Shown: piece by piece, positions 48,133 to 60,853 of the stretch
Numbering within the stretch: position 1 is the stretch's first letter
Layout of the letters: every line of letters starts with the position of its first letter
Source of the DNA: Sesamum alatum
Taxonomy: Eukaryota; Streptophyta; Magnoliopsida; Lamiales; Pedaliaceae
Direction of reading: 5' to 3'
DNA length: 64,000 nt
Assembly (NCBI GenBank): GCA_034509735.1
Contig: JACGWO010000003.1
Coordinates: 34,804,466-34,868,465 of the forward strand
Program-made: the position numbers and the translations under genes
The notes under the pieces: model-generated
What the model was told of the DNA's origin: nothing
What the model saw: only the letters and a program-made list of their open reading frames with translations
The model's database searches: none

Positions 48133-48951
48133 GAGTTAATTACACTGACCTCCCCTACTACTATGGGAATATACGAATTCCCCCCTCTTAGTATGAAAAT
48201 TACCCAAGCTTTCCTTCCAAATATACCCACCTTACAAATTGCCCCTTCCGTTAGTCAACTTAATGGATTTCGTTGATGTCATAAAAAAAATTGGTCTAAA
48301 CTTCCTATAATACCCTCGACCTACTCTATTTTCTTACTTAAATACTCTTAAGGAATAATTTATTATTTTTAAAGTTAATAAGTGTATATACTCGTAACTT
48401 TTAGTAAATTATTTTATAATATTTTTTTAATCAATATTGTGTATGTGTAGGTTGTGACATTAATTTCTACTCCTAACAATCATCAAAGCTTGCAAATTTT
48501 ATTAAAATTATATTATTTTATAGCAAGTAATAAAATAGAGTTTATATTACTCAAATGTTAAAAATATTGAGGTAAATTTCATTATTTTAGCCAATTTTAC
48601 TATGTTGAATTAAAATTTAAACAAGTCAATTTTAGCGTATTTTAATTCTTAAAGTTTTATACGTTACAATTCTTAGAAAAATGAAGACATACGTACATTT
48701 TTAAATTATTTGAAGAAAAACTTTTTTTCTTCTTTTCATTTCAAATAAAGAAAATAAAAAAAAATACTTCTATTATTAATTTTATTGAATTATTTTCAAT
48801 TTTATAAATGAGGGCAAAATGATCATTTAAGCACCTATTATTAAATTTGACTAACACCTATTAGCTAGAGGGGGTAATTTGTAATTTTCATAATAAGAGT
48901 GGAGAATTTGTATATTCCCAAAGTAGTAGGGCAAGTGAGTGTAATTAACCC
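48133..48951. mobile_element. Mutator-like MITE, 819 bp, 9-bp target duplication
   Basis: Ends GAGTTAATTACACTGACCTC and, reversed, GGGTTAATTACACTCACTTG; both continue into CCCTACTACT and TGGGAATATA. TTAATTATA flanks both sides (48124-48132 and 48952-48960). Non-coding. Confidence 0.8.
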
Positions 48952-49095
48952 TTAATTATATTGCAAAGATCATTGTAGATGTTTAATAATAATCTAAAAT
49001 ATTGTAGTTGCATAATAAAAAGTGTTGCACTCATTGGGTGGGCACGACAATCGATCTAGATATATCAAAATCCCCCAACGAATCAAGACTAATAA

Positions 49096-49250
49096 GTGAG
49101 TGTTTGCGAGAGCTTTCGAAAAATCACTTTTTTCGCTTCTGGGTTAGAAAAAATATTTTTAAAGTGCTTGGGATACCGACTTTTGCTTTTGAAACTACTA
49201 CAAAAAAACACTTTTAAATCGAAAGCTAGAAGCACCCCTCAAGTGTTTCT
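49096..49250 (+). repeat. dispersed repeat, inverted relative to 61150-61310
   Basis: GTGCTTGGGATACCGACTTTTGCTT...AAACACTTTTAAATC and the flanking GTGTTTGCGAGAGC correspond to the reverse complement of 61150-61310 with moderate divergence. Probably a hAT-like or other MITE family; ends not resolved. Confidence 0.6.
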
Positions 49251-49587
49251 AATTATTTTGGCTTTTTTGTAAATAAATTCAATTTTCTTTTGGACTAATT
49301 TACCTTTATTATGATAATCTTAATTCAAGTTTACTCTTTTTAAATTATTTTTAAAATTCCCCCAAAATTTGAACCTAATAATTCATGAGTAAACTTATTA
49401 AGAGTTGTCACTACAAGAATAAAGCTCGACTTATAATAAGCCATATTGGAACTATACCGGCACGATATGGATACGCAACAAACTCAATGAATAAAAGATG
49501 AGGAAAAAAATTATTCATACGGATTGCCAAAAGAGGCAGCAAAAGTATGGGGTATCATATTTGTTGGTAATGCACTAATGTTGTACG

Positions 49588-49666
49588 GCACAATTATGTA
49601 AATATTATATAAAAATAATAATAATCATAAGTGTACCGCATTCACGATACACTTTGTAAAAATATA
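49588..49666. repeat. dispersed repeat, copy 2 (GCATTCACGATACACTTTGT)
   Basis: Matches 47435-47510 with scattered changes (GTACCGCATT versus GTATCGCATT). Confidence 0.7.
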
Positions 49667-52600
49667 GCGCGTCGTGACTTGGGGTCGCGACCCGTATTTT
49701 TTTATTATTTTTTTGACATGTTCGCGAGCACGGCTCGTGACCCCATTCTTTTTTAAATTATGGGAGTTCGCGACCAGCCTATTCTTTCTTTTTTTTGGTT
49801 TTAAATTTTTTAATTATTTATTACTTATTAGTTAGAGATTTTAAATAATAATTAATATTTAATTATATATCACTAATGAATAATACTATTAATTATTATT
49901 TTAAAATTTATAATTTATAATTATTATTTAAATAATATATTAATTATTTTTACTAAATAATATAATTAAGTTTTTAAAAATTAATAAATATTTATTAATA
50001 CAATGTGACCTAAAAATAAAAAAATATTATAACATTAGTTATAATTATAAATTATAACAATAATCACGAGTCCCATAAATATATTTTTGGCATTAGTGTT
50101 GAGATCTTTTTCTTTTCTCACCTATCAGTTCTATTGGCTAATTTAGTTTTTTAAACTATGATTAACAATTATATTATCAAAAATTTTAATTAATTTTTAA
50201 ATATTACCTATAAAATTGTATTATGATTATGTCCGTTATAGTGTTCACATTGGCACTTAGGTATTCTTTTTAGAGCATGTGATAACAAGATTCCAACAGA
50301 GCACGTGCTCGCCAACCTCACTAATGCGTTAATAATTATAAAATTATAATTTTAAATTTTAAAATAATAATTTATTAATATTAATATTAATTATATACTA
50401 AATTAGAATTAATTATTATTTAAAATTTTAATTAATAATTATGATTTTATATAATGAATTTACTTGGGCCAACAAGTGAAATAATTATAATTGGAAGAAA
50501 TCAAAAATACAAATTAAAAAAAAAAAAAAAGATACATGGGTCGCTACACCAAGGTAGCGACCCATGCATGAAATTTTTCTATCAACTCGTGGGTCGCTAC
50601 ATGCGGTAGCGACTTGTCATAAAATTGCAACTATACCCCATTTGTGGGTATAGTTGCAATTTTTTATTTTTTTTAGTAATATTAATATATATAAGCCGGC
50701 CTAATGATTAATTTCAACTTTGGATTGGGCCTTCGTGCTTATATGATAAATTGGGAGTAATTTAAAGTCCGGCCCAAACCGTGGCGGGCCGATATTTGAT
50801 CCCCGACTGTTAGGGTTAAGTATTTATTTTCTTTCTCGAAAACAATGAACATAAAAGAAAAGAAATGAACAAGTTTTTCTGCATAAGGTATAATCTAAAT
50901 TAAAATGGTTCCAACAGAAAAGGGTTAGTGAATTGAATACTGAGGGGCCTTTATTTAATGCAGTTGTACTCTTATCCATGAGCATGTTCATTAGGTTGTT
51001 CATGTTTCACTCGTTTCATGAGGGTGGGCACAGGTTGGTAAATCAATTAAATTGTGTTGAAACTTGTACTAAATATCGAATTGAATTTTCGATTCAGTAG
51101 GTATGATTTTTTAAAAAAATTGGGTTCGATTTCAATTTTGGTTAATGATTAACTGAATAACCAATGAGGCATGCATGATTGGATTCTTATGTTGAATAAT
51201 TTATTTAATTGAATTGTTTATATATATATATATATATTGAAATTGAATTCTTGTGTTTTATTTTGTTTTCTTTTATATGCCATTGAAATTTGGAATTGAA
51301 AATATTATATTTGCGTTTGCAAATGTTTACTTTTGTATTCTTTTCTTACAAGAAAATTTAAAATTTCGTCCATTACAGGGACTTTATGTAATTTGATTTT
51401 TAATCAGACCAAACCAGAAAATTTCATTTATTTACTAAATCAAGAAATTTAGTTAGGTATTCGATATCCATTATTTTCTCTGTCCGTAAAACAAATCCAA
51501 TCCATTTGCATTAGTGAGTCTCAAGCTCTAGTAAGGCCAAGCGCAATTAACAAGTGGAAAACATGGCAAGTCGATTAGTTCGCATTTGCTATCCTGCTAA
51601 CAGGACAACACTCAAAAACTTAGTACCAACCGGCTCACTGACACCCTTCAGCCATCATGTCAAGTACTACAATTTAAACATTCGGTGCCACATCACCAAA
51701 AGGGTGCCAACTGAATTCGATTGGTCAAAATATTCAAATGACTAACATCTCTATATTTTTGGCTAACCTAATAGGATTTCTGCTTTGTGACATATCTCTT
51801 TGATGATATGTCCAACAATTGGATAAATACTATCCCTAAAACATAGGCATTTCAAGAATTTCGAAAATATCTCAATCTCCCCCGATCGTCCCATAAATTT
51901 CTCATAACATGCTTCTATAAACAAATCCAAGTAAATTAACAAGGTATTAAGCTTCTATAGCAACTCCACTCGATTTTCTCTCATTTTCTTTCATACGCAT
52001 TTCAGCACTATTCTTCATATTCCACCTTAGAGTCACCTAATTCATCTCATTAAATCTCATATTTCTACTTAAGTTTTCTTTATTTATTTCATCGAATATT
52101 TACTGATTTAAGTATTGAAAAGCTAACTCCTATTTTGTAGGTTAACTCACAAATTCGGTATACTGAGATGTGGTTTCTTTGAGGGAGGCAAATCATGTGG
52201 CTCTAATTATAGCTAGGAATGGTAGAGTGCTTACAGAGGGGCACGACCCATCTGACTGTATTATTGATGATTTGTAACACTAAAAAAATATGATTTTTCG
52301 TTATGATTAATTATTATATTAAAAAAAATTATGACGAATACAAATTAATCACGGCTTTACAACAGTCATTAACCTTTATTTCTACAAGTCTGGCCAAAAT
52401 CATGACAAATGTTTTGGTTATGGCCTAAAATCATGGCAAATATGATTAATCGTGACAAATATTTAAATTTTTGCATTTATTTTGTTTAACCATGGTTAAT
52501 AGTATTAATTTACCATGATTTTTAACTCACGGTCATTTATAATGTAGCGAAAAGTCAAATTTTGTAGTGTAAGATGTTTTTCTTTGATTTTGTAAATGAA

Positions 52601-54093
52601 AATTAATTTTCTTTTTCGAGAAATAAAATAAAATAAATAATTTTTTAAATAAAAGTATATTTTATTAAAAATAGAAAAGTTTCTCCATTATTTACAACAT
52701 TTTAACAGTAGTATTATGTAGTTATTCAAGAAATATATTAAAATATTTTATTTTAATATCAATTAATAGATACCGGGGTAATTTGCAATAATGTTGATGA
52801 GTTTGGACTTTTACAAAAAAATTAGAGGAAAAAGTTATATTTCATTTTAAATTCAAACTTATATTTGAAATGCCTTTATAATTTACTTTTCTGATGTAAT
52901 TTGGAGACGAGAATAATTTTTAATTTAATAGGTTTTTCAGAAAAGAATAAAAATATATTTTTTACAAAAGTGTGAATTAAAATCAATAATATTTTAACTT
53001 AAGTTTACTGACAAAATTTGTCACCGACCGGCAACGCACATGCAAATATATACTAGTTATAATGTGAGTCATGATGGCCAAACTTAAATGTAATTAAATA
53101 CCATCAATGACTTGTATGGACATTTTATATTATGTTGTGTTTGGACTGATGAATTTGAAGTTATAAATTTTAAATTTGTAGTAACAAGTTTTTCTGAATT
53201 TGTTTAAATAATTTTAAATTCAAAAGATTTTAAATTCTTTAACAATAAATTTGAACTATATTTTGTTGCACAGATTAAATATAATTTTCGTCATTTATAT
53301 CTTGTATTTCGGCATTTTTGTCATTTATATTACATAGATAGTAAATAGGTCTTGTAACTTTTTAATTTTTTGTAATTTTGGTCCTTCAGACACCGGCGAT
53401 TGCAAATGTTGTAGGAAAAGAGCATGTGTCTTTTGCACGTGTTTTTTTTTTTTAATTTGGTACTTTTGTTTTCATTTGTCAATTTAATATACCAAAATTG
53501 CCAAAAAAAAAAAAGTTATAGGACTAATTCTTTGTTACTATAAAAAGATAAAAGACTAAAATGGCAAAATGAAGAAAATACTGGATGAAAATGTACTTTT
53601 ATGTCGGCAGAAATTGATCAATAGAAAACAAAAACCCCAAATTTAAAAAGCATGTGCAGGGCATCCACATGTTTTTTTCCAACAATATTTACAAATTTCG
53701 GCAACTGAACGATGAAAAATTAAAAAGTTATAGAACATATTTAATACCCTAAAAAGATAAAAAATAAAACTGTCATAATACAAAAATACATTTAAGCCTT
53801 TGTTGAAAATTGATGAATTTCAAATTCCTCTTGATATAAAATCATTTGAAATCAAAGGTAAGCTTATTTAATTGGCCACAAACACTGCCTTTGCATTTGT
53901 TCTTCGAAAAGGGAAAAGAAGAAGGTTTGAAGACTAGTGGTTGTTGAAGTTATGTAGTTGTTGTTTTGTAAGGACTCGCATCACTCACACTCAACCACTG
54001 CTCTCATTAAATATTGTCTCAGTTCACCAAACTTAATGCTATAATTCTCCAAACACCCCCAATTCCATGCACACTTTTCCATTTACTTCTTTC

Positions 54094-54106
54094 ATTCTCT
54101 CTCTCT

Positions 54107-54143
<37 letters not shown>

Positions 54144-54163
54144 GTGTGTGTGTGTGTGTGTCT
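54094..54163 (+). repeat. (TC)n(TG)n microsatellite in the 5' UTR of the dehydrogenase gene
   Basis: About 20 CT units followed by about 8 GT units, ending 15 bases before the start codon at 54179. Pyrimidine-rich leader repeats are common in plants and can be length-variable. Confidence 0.8.
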
Positions 54164-54178
54164 GAAAAGCAGCAGAAG

Positions 54179-56392
54179 ATGTTTAGGTTGATGACAGGAA
54201 GAGCGGGGCCGAGTGGTTTTGGATCAGCTTCTACTGCTGAGCAGGTTACTCAAGGGATTGATGCTTCCAATATCACTGCCATTATTACAGGTTTTCAACA
54301 TTCTTAATTTTCTCTCTAAATTCAAACAATTATTTATGCATGCATGGACAAAATTAATGTTAATGGGTTCACCAGGAATTTTTCCTGAAGGCCAAACTCC
54401 TGGTGAAAGTAAACGGTTATTTCTTACAAGTTCTCCCATGGCCTTTTTGCCCCTGTTCTTGCCTATTATCTAACGTAGTAGCAGTCCCTCATCGTATTCT
54501 TTTACCAATATTAATGTCTTATTTTGCTGTCTTTATTAGTTGTTGGTATGGCTTAATTTCTTCATTGTTTCTTGGAATTCCACCCCACAACAGCGTTGTT
54601 TTAATCTGTCATTTTTATACACGTGGAGTATGTACGTTGAATGAGCTAGAAAATGTAATAAATTTTGCAACAGAAAATTCAGTCCGTGTTTTAATGACAA
54701 TAGTCCTTACAACAACTTTGCTTGAATTTCAATTTTACTTCCCAACACATAGGTAATAATCAGTTATGCATCTGTCCCTTCACATGTTTATGCAAGTATT
54801 GTCCTAAAACCAACCATATTTTTTCAATCTTCGTAAACAAATTCAAACTGAAAACTCCTCGATTGTAGGTGGAGCAAGTGGGGTTGGCTTGGAGACAGCG
54901 AGAGTTCTAGCGCTGAGAAACGCGCATGTTATTATCGCAGCAAGAAACATGGAAGCTGCAAGTGAGGCAAAGCAGCTGATTCTCAAAGACAACCACAATG
55001 CTCGTGTTGATGTCCTTATGCTCGACCTTGCTTCGCTCAAATCTGTCAAGGCCTTTGCCGATAACTTCATTGCTCTCAATCTCCCTCTCAATATCTTAAT
55101 GTAAGTATCAAAAACATCAATTTAGTACCTGCTGGTCTTAATTCAGTCAAATCTAATTACAGAGAGGATATACCTTTGTTTTTCAGAAACAATGCTGGTA
55201 TTATGTTCTGTCCTTATGAGCTCTCTGAGGATGGGATTGAGATGCAGTTTGCTACAAATCATCTCGGTATATACGAGCCCAGAACTGCATCGATACATCT
55301 ACCTTTTTTCGGTGCTTGAAATTCCTACATAATCCTAAGCCTTGTCAAATGTCCTAAACCTTGATCTTGTCAGGTCACTTCTACTTGACTAACCTACTCC
55401 TTGAAAAGATGAAAGAAACGGCAAACTCCACCGGCGTTGAGAGCAGAATAGTAAATTTGTCATCAGTGGCCCACCTCCACACCTATGAAGAAGGGGTTAG
55501 ATTTGAGCATATAAGTGACAATAGCAGGTAGCTTATTATGAATCTCCCTCAGTAAATGATCAATGCCATCTGATATATATGATATCACGGAATATTTTGA
55601 ATTTTTATCGATCTATTTGCTTCTATATTATTAATGCAACAGTTATGATGACAAGAAGGCTTATGGACAATCGAAATTAGCTAACATTTTGCATGCCAAT
55701 GAGCTCTCCAGACAGTTGCAGGTATCATTTCCCTCTTCTCTAACTAGAATTATATTCAAAATCTTCATCGAGAATTCTGGTTGCAGGCTGAGGGAGTAAA
55801 GATTACTGTGAACTCGGTGCATCCAGGACTGATAATGACGAATCTCTTTAAGTACTCGGATTTTCTGATACGTAAGTAAAATACAAAAGTCTCACGCACG
55901 TACCAGTTCTTGAATGCCTTTCTTTTTCGGCCCTTATTACCTTGTCTTGATTAAGATTTTGATGCAGGAATTCTGAGGATCGCCACGTTTATCCTGTGGA
56001 AGAATGTGCACCAGGTTAAAATCTTTCAACATTTTATCATGCAAAAAAATAACGAAAACAAAAAAGACAAGCGTCCTCTGTTGCTTGTCCTGATCAGTTT
56101 AACATGGTTAACTTATACACATTGTAATGCTACTGCATTCATTTAATAAGATATGTGTCCTCATATAAGGTTGTGAGTGAAGGGCTATTTTCATTTAGCG
56201 TTGATATTGATTTTTCAGGGGGCGGCCACAACGTGCTACGTTGCCCTTCACCCGAGCTTGAAAGGTGTATCGGGGAAGTACTTTGTGGACTGCAACGAGT
56301 TCAAGCCTAGCAGATTCGCAAGATGTCAGGTTTTAGCCAAGAGGCTCTGGGATTTCAGCTACAAGTTAGTTTATGAAGCTGAAAAAGCTTAA
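54179..56392 (+). CDS. TIC32-like short-chain dehydrogenase/reductase (SDR)
   Basis: Eight exons join in frame: 54179-54290, 54869-55100, 55187-55266, 55374-55527, 55643-55721, 55787-55871, 55968-56014 and 56219-56392 (320 residues). [20 protein letters not shown] and [20 protein letters not shown] mark the TIC32/retinol-dehydrogenase-like plant SDRs. The Rossmann cofactor loop is TGGASGVG (37-44, usually TGASSGIG), NNAG is at 116-119, the catalytic Ser is in NLSS (about 172), and the YGQSK active site has Tyr200 and Lys204. An NADP(H) oxidoreductase is predicted. TIC32 itself was described as a calmodulin-binding redox component of the chloroplast inner-envelope translocon, but most paralogues have unknown substrates. 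The start at 54179 is preferred over the upstream in-frame ATG (54014), which lies in the TC/TG-repeat leader. Confidence 0.93.
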
Positions 56393-56600
56393 TGCCTACA
56401 GAAAAGTCTTTTAATTACTTGTCTGTGTGTTATGTCCAAACTAAGGCTCATTTCTGCATATGGGACTGCTCTTCTTTCATGGCCTCAATCTTCTTGAATG
56501 CTTTAAGTAACTAGAGCTATATATTCTCGTTGTTCTTAATCTGTCTCGGCAAAAGATTAATACTGTACTAATGTAATCATTTCCAACTACCTACTGACCA
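56393..56600 (+). other. 3' UTR of the dehydrogenase gene
   Basis: AT-rich sequence after the stop with plant-type near-upstream elements (TAATGTAAT near 56568); exact poly(A) site not determined. Confidence 0.4.
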
Positions 56601-56892
56601 TCAAATAATTACATTTTGGAATTCCCATTTTGGGTTAGGGTACAATTACAACAGCTTTTCTTGAGTTTTGACATAATTATAAATCAATATTATTATTTGA
56701 AAAATTATCAATACCCTAAAACATAACAAGAAACACAGCTAAAAAATGATGAGCTGTTCCTTACAGTAATGAACAAGAAAATGTGTAGTAACAGGAGGGT
56801 CAACTACAAGAAATCTGGGTGAAGAAATCCTTAAGAAAAGTGATATCAATGTTGATCCAAAAGAAAAGAAAAACGCAATGCATAACCATCAG

Positions 56893-57249
56893 AGCTGTTG
56901 TTCATCGTCAGCCTCCCACAAGCCCAAAGCTTTGATCGCACAAGCCGAAGCAGCTGCAGTGATGGTGGCGGAAACTGACGGGGCGGCACTACAACATTTA
57001 TTCTTGATGGCTTGAGAAGCCAAACCGCTAAAGCAAAGATCCTCAGAAGGAATATCCAACGGCAACTAGACGGAGCCCGCTTAAGGGGACCCTTGCAATA
57101 ATGCAAGTTAAGCTGATGGCTGAAGCAAAGTCGACTCCGGGGAGAATGAGGCCACCGCCGCTGTTGCCGTTAGTAGGGCAGTCCATGCGGCGGTGTAGAG
57201 TAGCAAGGAGGACACTGATCACTAACTCCTTGCAAATAGGAATATTCAT
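56893..57249 (-). pseudogene. unrecognised minus-strand coding-like segment
   Basis: On the minus strand ATGAATATTCC (57249) begins a frame reading MDCPTNGNSGGGLILPGVDF and ASAISLTCIIARV. A second frame then takes over near 57065, reading LDIPSEDLCFSGLASQAIKN and ACAIKALGLWEADDEQQL to a stop near 56893. Composition is GC-richer and codon-like compared with the flanks. An intron between the two frames would be too short (about 25 bases), so this looks like one frameshifted gene or a sequencing indel. I do not recognise a family. It lies between the two convergent genes at 54179 and 58209. Confidence 0.3.
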
Positions 57250-57269
57250 ATAATTGGGGAGGAGTGTCA

Positions 57270-58208
57270 ACTAGAAAAGGACTATATAGACGTAGATGAG
57301 ATGCCCAGGGTTAATAATGATCTGATCCACACATTTTGTTCCTGTACTCCATGGAGGAGGCAGAGGTATGACTTTGAGTAAATGTACTATTTCTGTCTAG
57401 AAATGTAACATCACTCAAAGTCATAATTTTCAAATGAAGGATAGTCTGATGGTAATCTGTTGCCAGTAAGTTCTGAGCAGAATAATTTGATTAATTACTA
57501 GAACTAATTAATATAGAGGAATATATCCCGATGCTAACGGCACAGAACTTATACTGCACCTGCAACCCTGTTGGGTTTCATATCAAGCTCAATAGGAGCA
57601 GAAGAATAGGTACTCAATCAGACCATGGAAAAGAAGGAGAACGAAAATCGAGTTGTGTCTTGGTCCTGGCATTATTTACACTCGGAGTAATGGCATGCTT
57701 ATAGCAGGATTATACCAGGGCCAGCAGAAAAGAATCTTCCGCTGGCTGCTCTTGAGCTAACAAGAAGATCAAAACTTTTAGCTAGCTGATAAAAACAATG
57801 TCAGGTAATACATGAACAGAAGAACACTCTGTAAGTTTTCTTTCATTTATATTAACAAACTGCTCAAATGATAACCAGAAGGCCAAAATGTCAGTTTGAG
57901 CTCCAAATCAGAACCACAAGTATCCATTTAATAACAAAAGAGTCTAGGAGTCAGAACGTCTCCTAGATTGTTGCATATTAGCTTGTAGATCTCAATCTAC
58001 GACTGAAACACCCGTCGAATAATATCTAAAGTAAAAACAACATCATACACCAGACACACATAAAATTCCATTTAAAATAGAAGGAACAGTATAGGAAGTA
58101 CTTGGTGCCTACTCATACCCAAGTTTACCATCACACAAATTATAGGCATCTTTTTTCAAGTAAAGGTCAACAGAGCAACTCTGTCGCAGAAGGCCTACAA
58201 ATTCTCAC
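57270..58208 (-). other. intergenic and 3' flank of the ADF gene
   Basis: No further gene seen. The 3' UTR of the ADF gene (minus strand) occupies the right-hand part, perhaps back to about 57960; no poly(A) signal was fixed. Confidence 0.4.
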
Positions 58209-59815
58209 TTAGTTAGCACGACTCTTAATGACATCAAGACCCATTTCAGTTGGATCAGTTGCCTGTAATTCGACTTGGATTCCATCCAGCTCCCTCTTAA
58301 ATCTGTCCTTTGAGCTAGCATAAATCATCTTGTTTCTGATCCGCGAAGTGTCAGGAGACCTTACATGGCAAAAGCAAACAAGCAAATAAACAATGTCTAA
58401 TGAATAGAGAGGAATGCAGTTACTTCAATGATAAGTGCAGCATTATATGTTAAAATATGTTAAATTTAGGGAAATAATAGGTACTAAAGATGCTGATTGT
58501 ACCAAGCAATGAAGAATATCCTGCTTTTCTGGCAATTCTCTGCAGTCACGAAGTCAAAATCATACACAGCGTAGCGACATTCATCAGCAGGAAGACTAGC
58601 AGTGAAGTCGTCATAGCTTTGAGTTGGCTCACCAACTTTTTCAACAACAACCTGCTTCTGTTTCTCCTCGATCTTAAAGATAATGAAACGATGAGTCCTT
58701 TTTGCCTTGAGTTCCAGGAACCTCAACTTGCACTCATCGTGCACGGCCATCCCAGATGCTGCGTTTGCCTACAAAACACGATAATAAGAAATGTCATTCA
58801 AATAACAAATTTGAAAAGTTTCAGAGACATGAAACAATCAGGGGATGAATAGGATTATAACACCAAAAGCAAAGAATTCACATATAAACAAATGGCAGAA
58901 ACATGAAAAATTAAGATCAGTAACTCAAAACGAAATAAAAACAAATTAAAATGAAGGATTGTGAAACAAACCCTGCCTACCCTCCATCTTGTTCATGCCC
59001 CAGTAGAATCATGAAACAAAGACTGCTTACACTCCATCCCTTCATTCCCCCAGACAGAGAGAGAACTCAAATTTACTTTAGTCAATGAGCTTGAAAGCAA
59101 GATGGCAACCAAAACAAGTTGGTTGAAACCTTATCATTATTTCTCCATACATTCCTCCATGACAACAGCAAAGCGAACCAAACTAGATCACCATCTACAA
59201 ACTCATGCCCTCATATTCCTATGGGGCTCATTCACAAACTAATTGAATTAGACGTATCCAAGTCAAGCAACAATCCAGGCAACCAAATATAAAGATTCAA
59301 AGAGAGGAAAAAGAAAGAAAAGAAAAAAAAAAAAAAAAGTGAAAGCTGCATTTGAATTCATGATTAACTTAAATTGCTGCTATGAACATCACCAAGGACT
59401 CATCAACATGTGATGAAGTCAAGAAACTGGAAATCAGTAAAATCAGAAACGGTAACGAGAATTGTCAGATCAATCAAATTTCATCCATGACGCGTTTTCA
59501 ACTCGCTTATTCTTCAGGCAAAAATCTTATCACGATTGCACAACCAAAAGACGGAATCAGAATTGCGTATGTTCATCAACTCAATCCGGATATCAACTCC
59601 AAACAACAGCACACGACAGATCTTATCCCCGCAACACACTAATATAAACCACCGATCAATCAAACCAACAAAGCCACAAACAATCACTTCAACTTAGACA
59701 AAAGAGCAAAACCAGATCAATCGCAGATGAAGTACTGATTGAATCACCAACAACAATAGAATCAAAAGCAATGCGAAAGCAAATCTGGAAAAATAGGGAA
59801 GCGGAGACAAACCAT
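58209..59815 (-). CDS. ADF: actin-depolymerizing factor (ADF/cofilin), subclass I-like
   Basis: On the minus strand, exons 59815-59813, 58768-58503 and 58359-58209 join to 139 residues, the standard plant ADF length. The first coding exon is only the ATG, a hallmark of plant ADF genes; exon 2 opens [20 protein letters not shown]. The ADF-H domain covers the whole protein. [60 protein letters not shown] and [19 protein letters not shown] include the long actin-binding helix, and the N-terminal Ser regulated by phosphorylation in this family is present (Ser6). The protein severs and depolymerises actin filaments in the cytosol, reorganising the cytoskeleton. Intron 1 is 1044 bp, which in this family can enhance expression. 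The codon spanning intron 2 is TG|G (Trp). Confidence 0.95.
58769..59812 (-). other. intron 1 of the ADF gene
   Basis: Starts ATG|GTTTGTCT and ends TTTTGTAG (minus strand). It includes an A/T homopolymer near 59319-59338. Open frames on the plus strand here (59382-59642) are incidental. Confidence 0.85.
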
Positions 59816-59888
59816 TTCTGGAGCTTCAGTAACAGGAAGAGAACGAGACGACCAACTAAAGACTATGTAAAAGAACAAAAGGAGAGAG

Positions 59889-59895
59889 ATTTTAT
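59889..59895 (-). promoter_or_regulatory. TATA box of the ADF gene
   Basis: TATAAAA on the minus strand, inside CTCTCTATAAAATCTCTCTCC, about 75-80 bases upstream of the ATG at 59815, giving a short CT-rich leader of about 45-50 nt. Confidence 0.65.
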
Positions 59896-60059
59896 AGAGA
59901 GAGACACGAGTGGCTACGATGGAATTGTTCACGCCGTTTGTACCCCAGCTTACTCTTGTGAGGCTTGTGTACGATTAAAGCAATTACGTGACGCCGCGTA
60001 CCTTTATTACGAAAGCGGCTTAGCTCGCTTGGCTCAAGCCCAGTTGAACCTCGAGTAAA

Positions 60060-60853
60060 TTAAGATGAGGATAACACATGGGTCGACTTGTGGCTGTGGG
60101 GGAGTCAGCCGAGCCACGTATCGAGGACGGAACCTTTGGTGTAGTTGACGGCGTGCAATTTTCAGATATTCATTTTGGGCCCAAAGTCAAATTAAGGAGC
60201 GCTACGAATTTATGAAAAGTAAGAAAATGAAAAAAAAGGAGTAAAATAAAAGGGATAAGAATATAATAATGGGAAGAGATGAGTGGGGACCACCAGAGAT
60301 TCTTTCTCTCTACATTCCTGCGTCAATTCGACGCTACTTGATTATGACTTTCCCACGCCTTTTTTTTATTTTTTTATTTTTAATTCTTTGTTTGGTTGGC
60401 AAACGTATGTTCATTCTACACTCCAAAGGAGAAAGTGGTCTGCATCTTTAATTCCACATCACTACTTTTCATAAATTATTATTGTTATTATTATTGCATC
60501 AATAATAAAAAGTAAGGATGGTTTTAGAATTAGAGCCCCTCATTTTAATTTCTTTAAATTCTGTAGTTTTATTCTCAAAATAATACAAAGTTCTCATATA
60601 CTAAGTCGAGAAAATGAGTTTAATCATATAACATTTTTTTGAGCGAAAATCAAGAACAATATGCTTTGCATATTGCAGTCTACTTGTTGGTCAAAGAGAA
60701 TTTGATTCCAATTTTAGGATATTCGTATTAACTTTTTATTGATGTGTTAATTTTATTAGTAAAATAACATAAATAACTCTCTCGGCATTTACAATTTACA
60801 GATTTCTGGAAGAAAAAAAAAAACATATTTATGTTTTTGGAGAATAAAATTTA
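60060..60853. other. intergenic
   Basis: No gene recognised; AT-rich from about 60200 with a (TTA)n stretch near 60476-60495. Confidence 0.4.

Larger units (their letters stand above)
48961..53900. other. intergenic, AT-rich, with repeats
   Basis: No gene recognised. 49096-49250 is a repeat whose reverse complement recurs at about 61150-61310. 49588-49666 is copy 2 of the 47435 repeat. The GC-richer words GGGTCGCGACCCG (about 49681) and GGGTCGCTACACCAAGGTAGCGACCC (50540-50566) are short palindromes of a probable MULE-type element spanning roughly 49590-50680 with unresolved borders. An (AT)n tract is at 51222-51238. Confidence 0.45.

Noticed and set aside
59382..60058. Plus-strand frames across the ADF intron 1 and promoter
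   Set aside because: They overlap the ADF intron, start codon and TATA box on the other strand, and show no domain.
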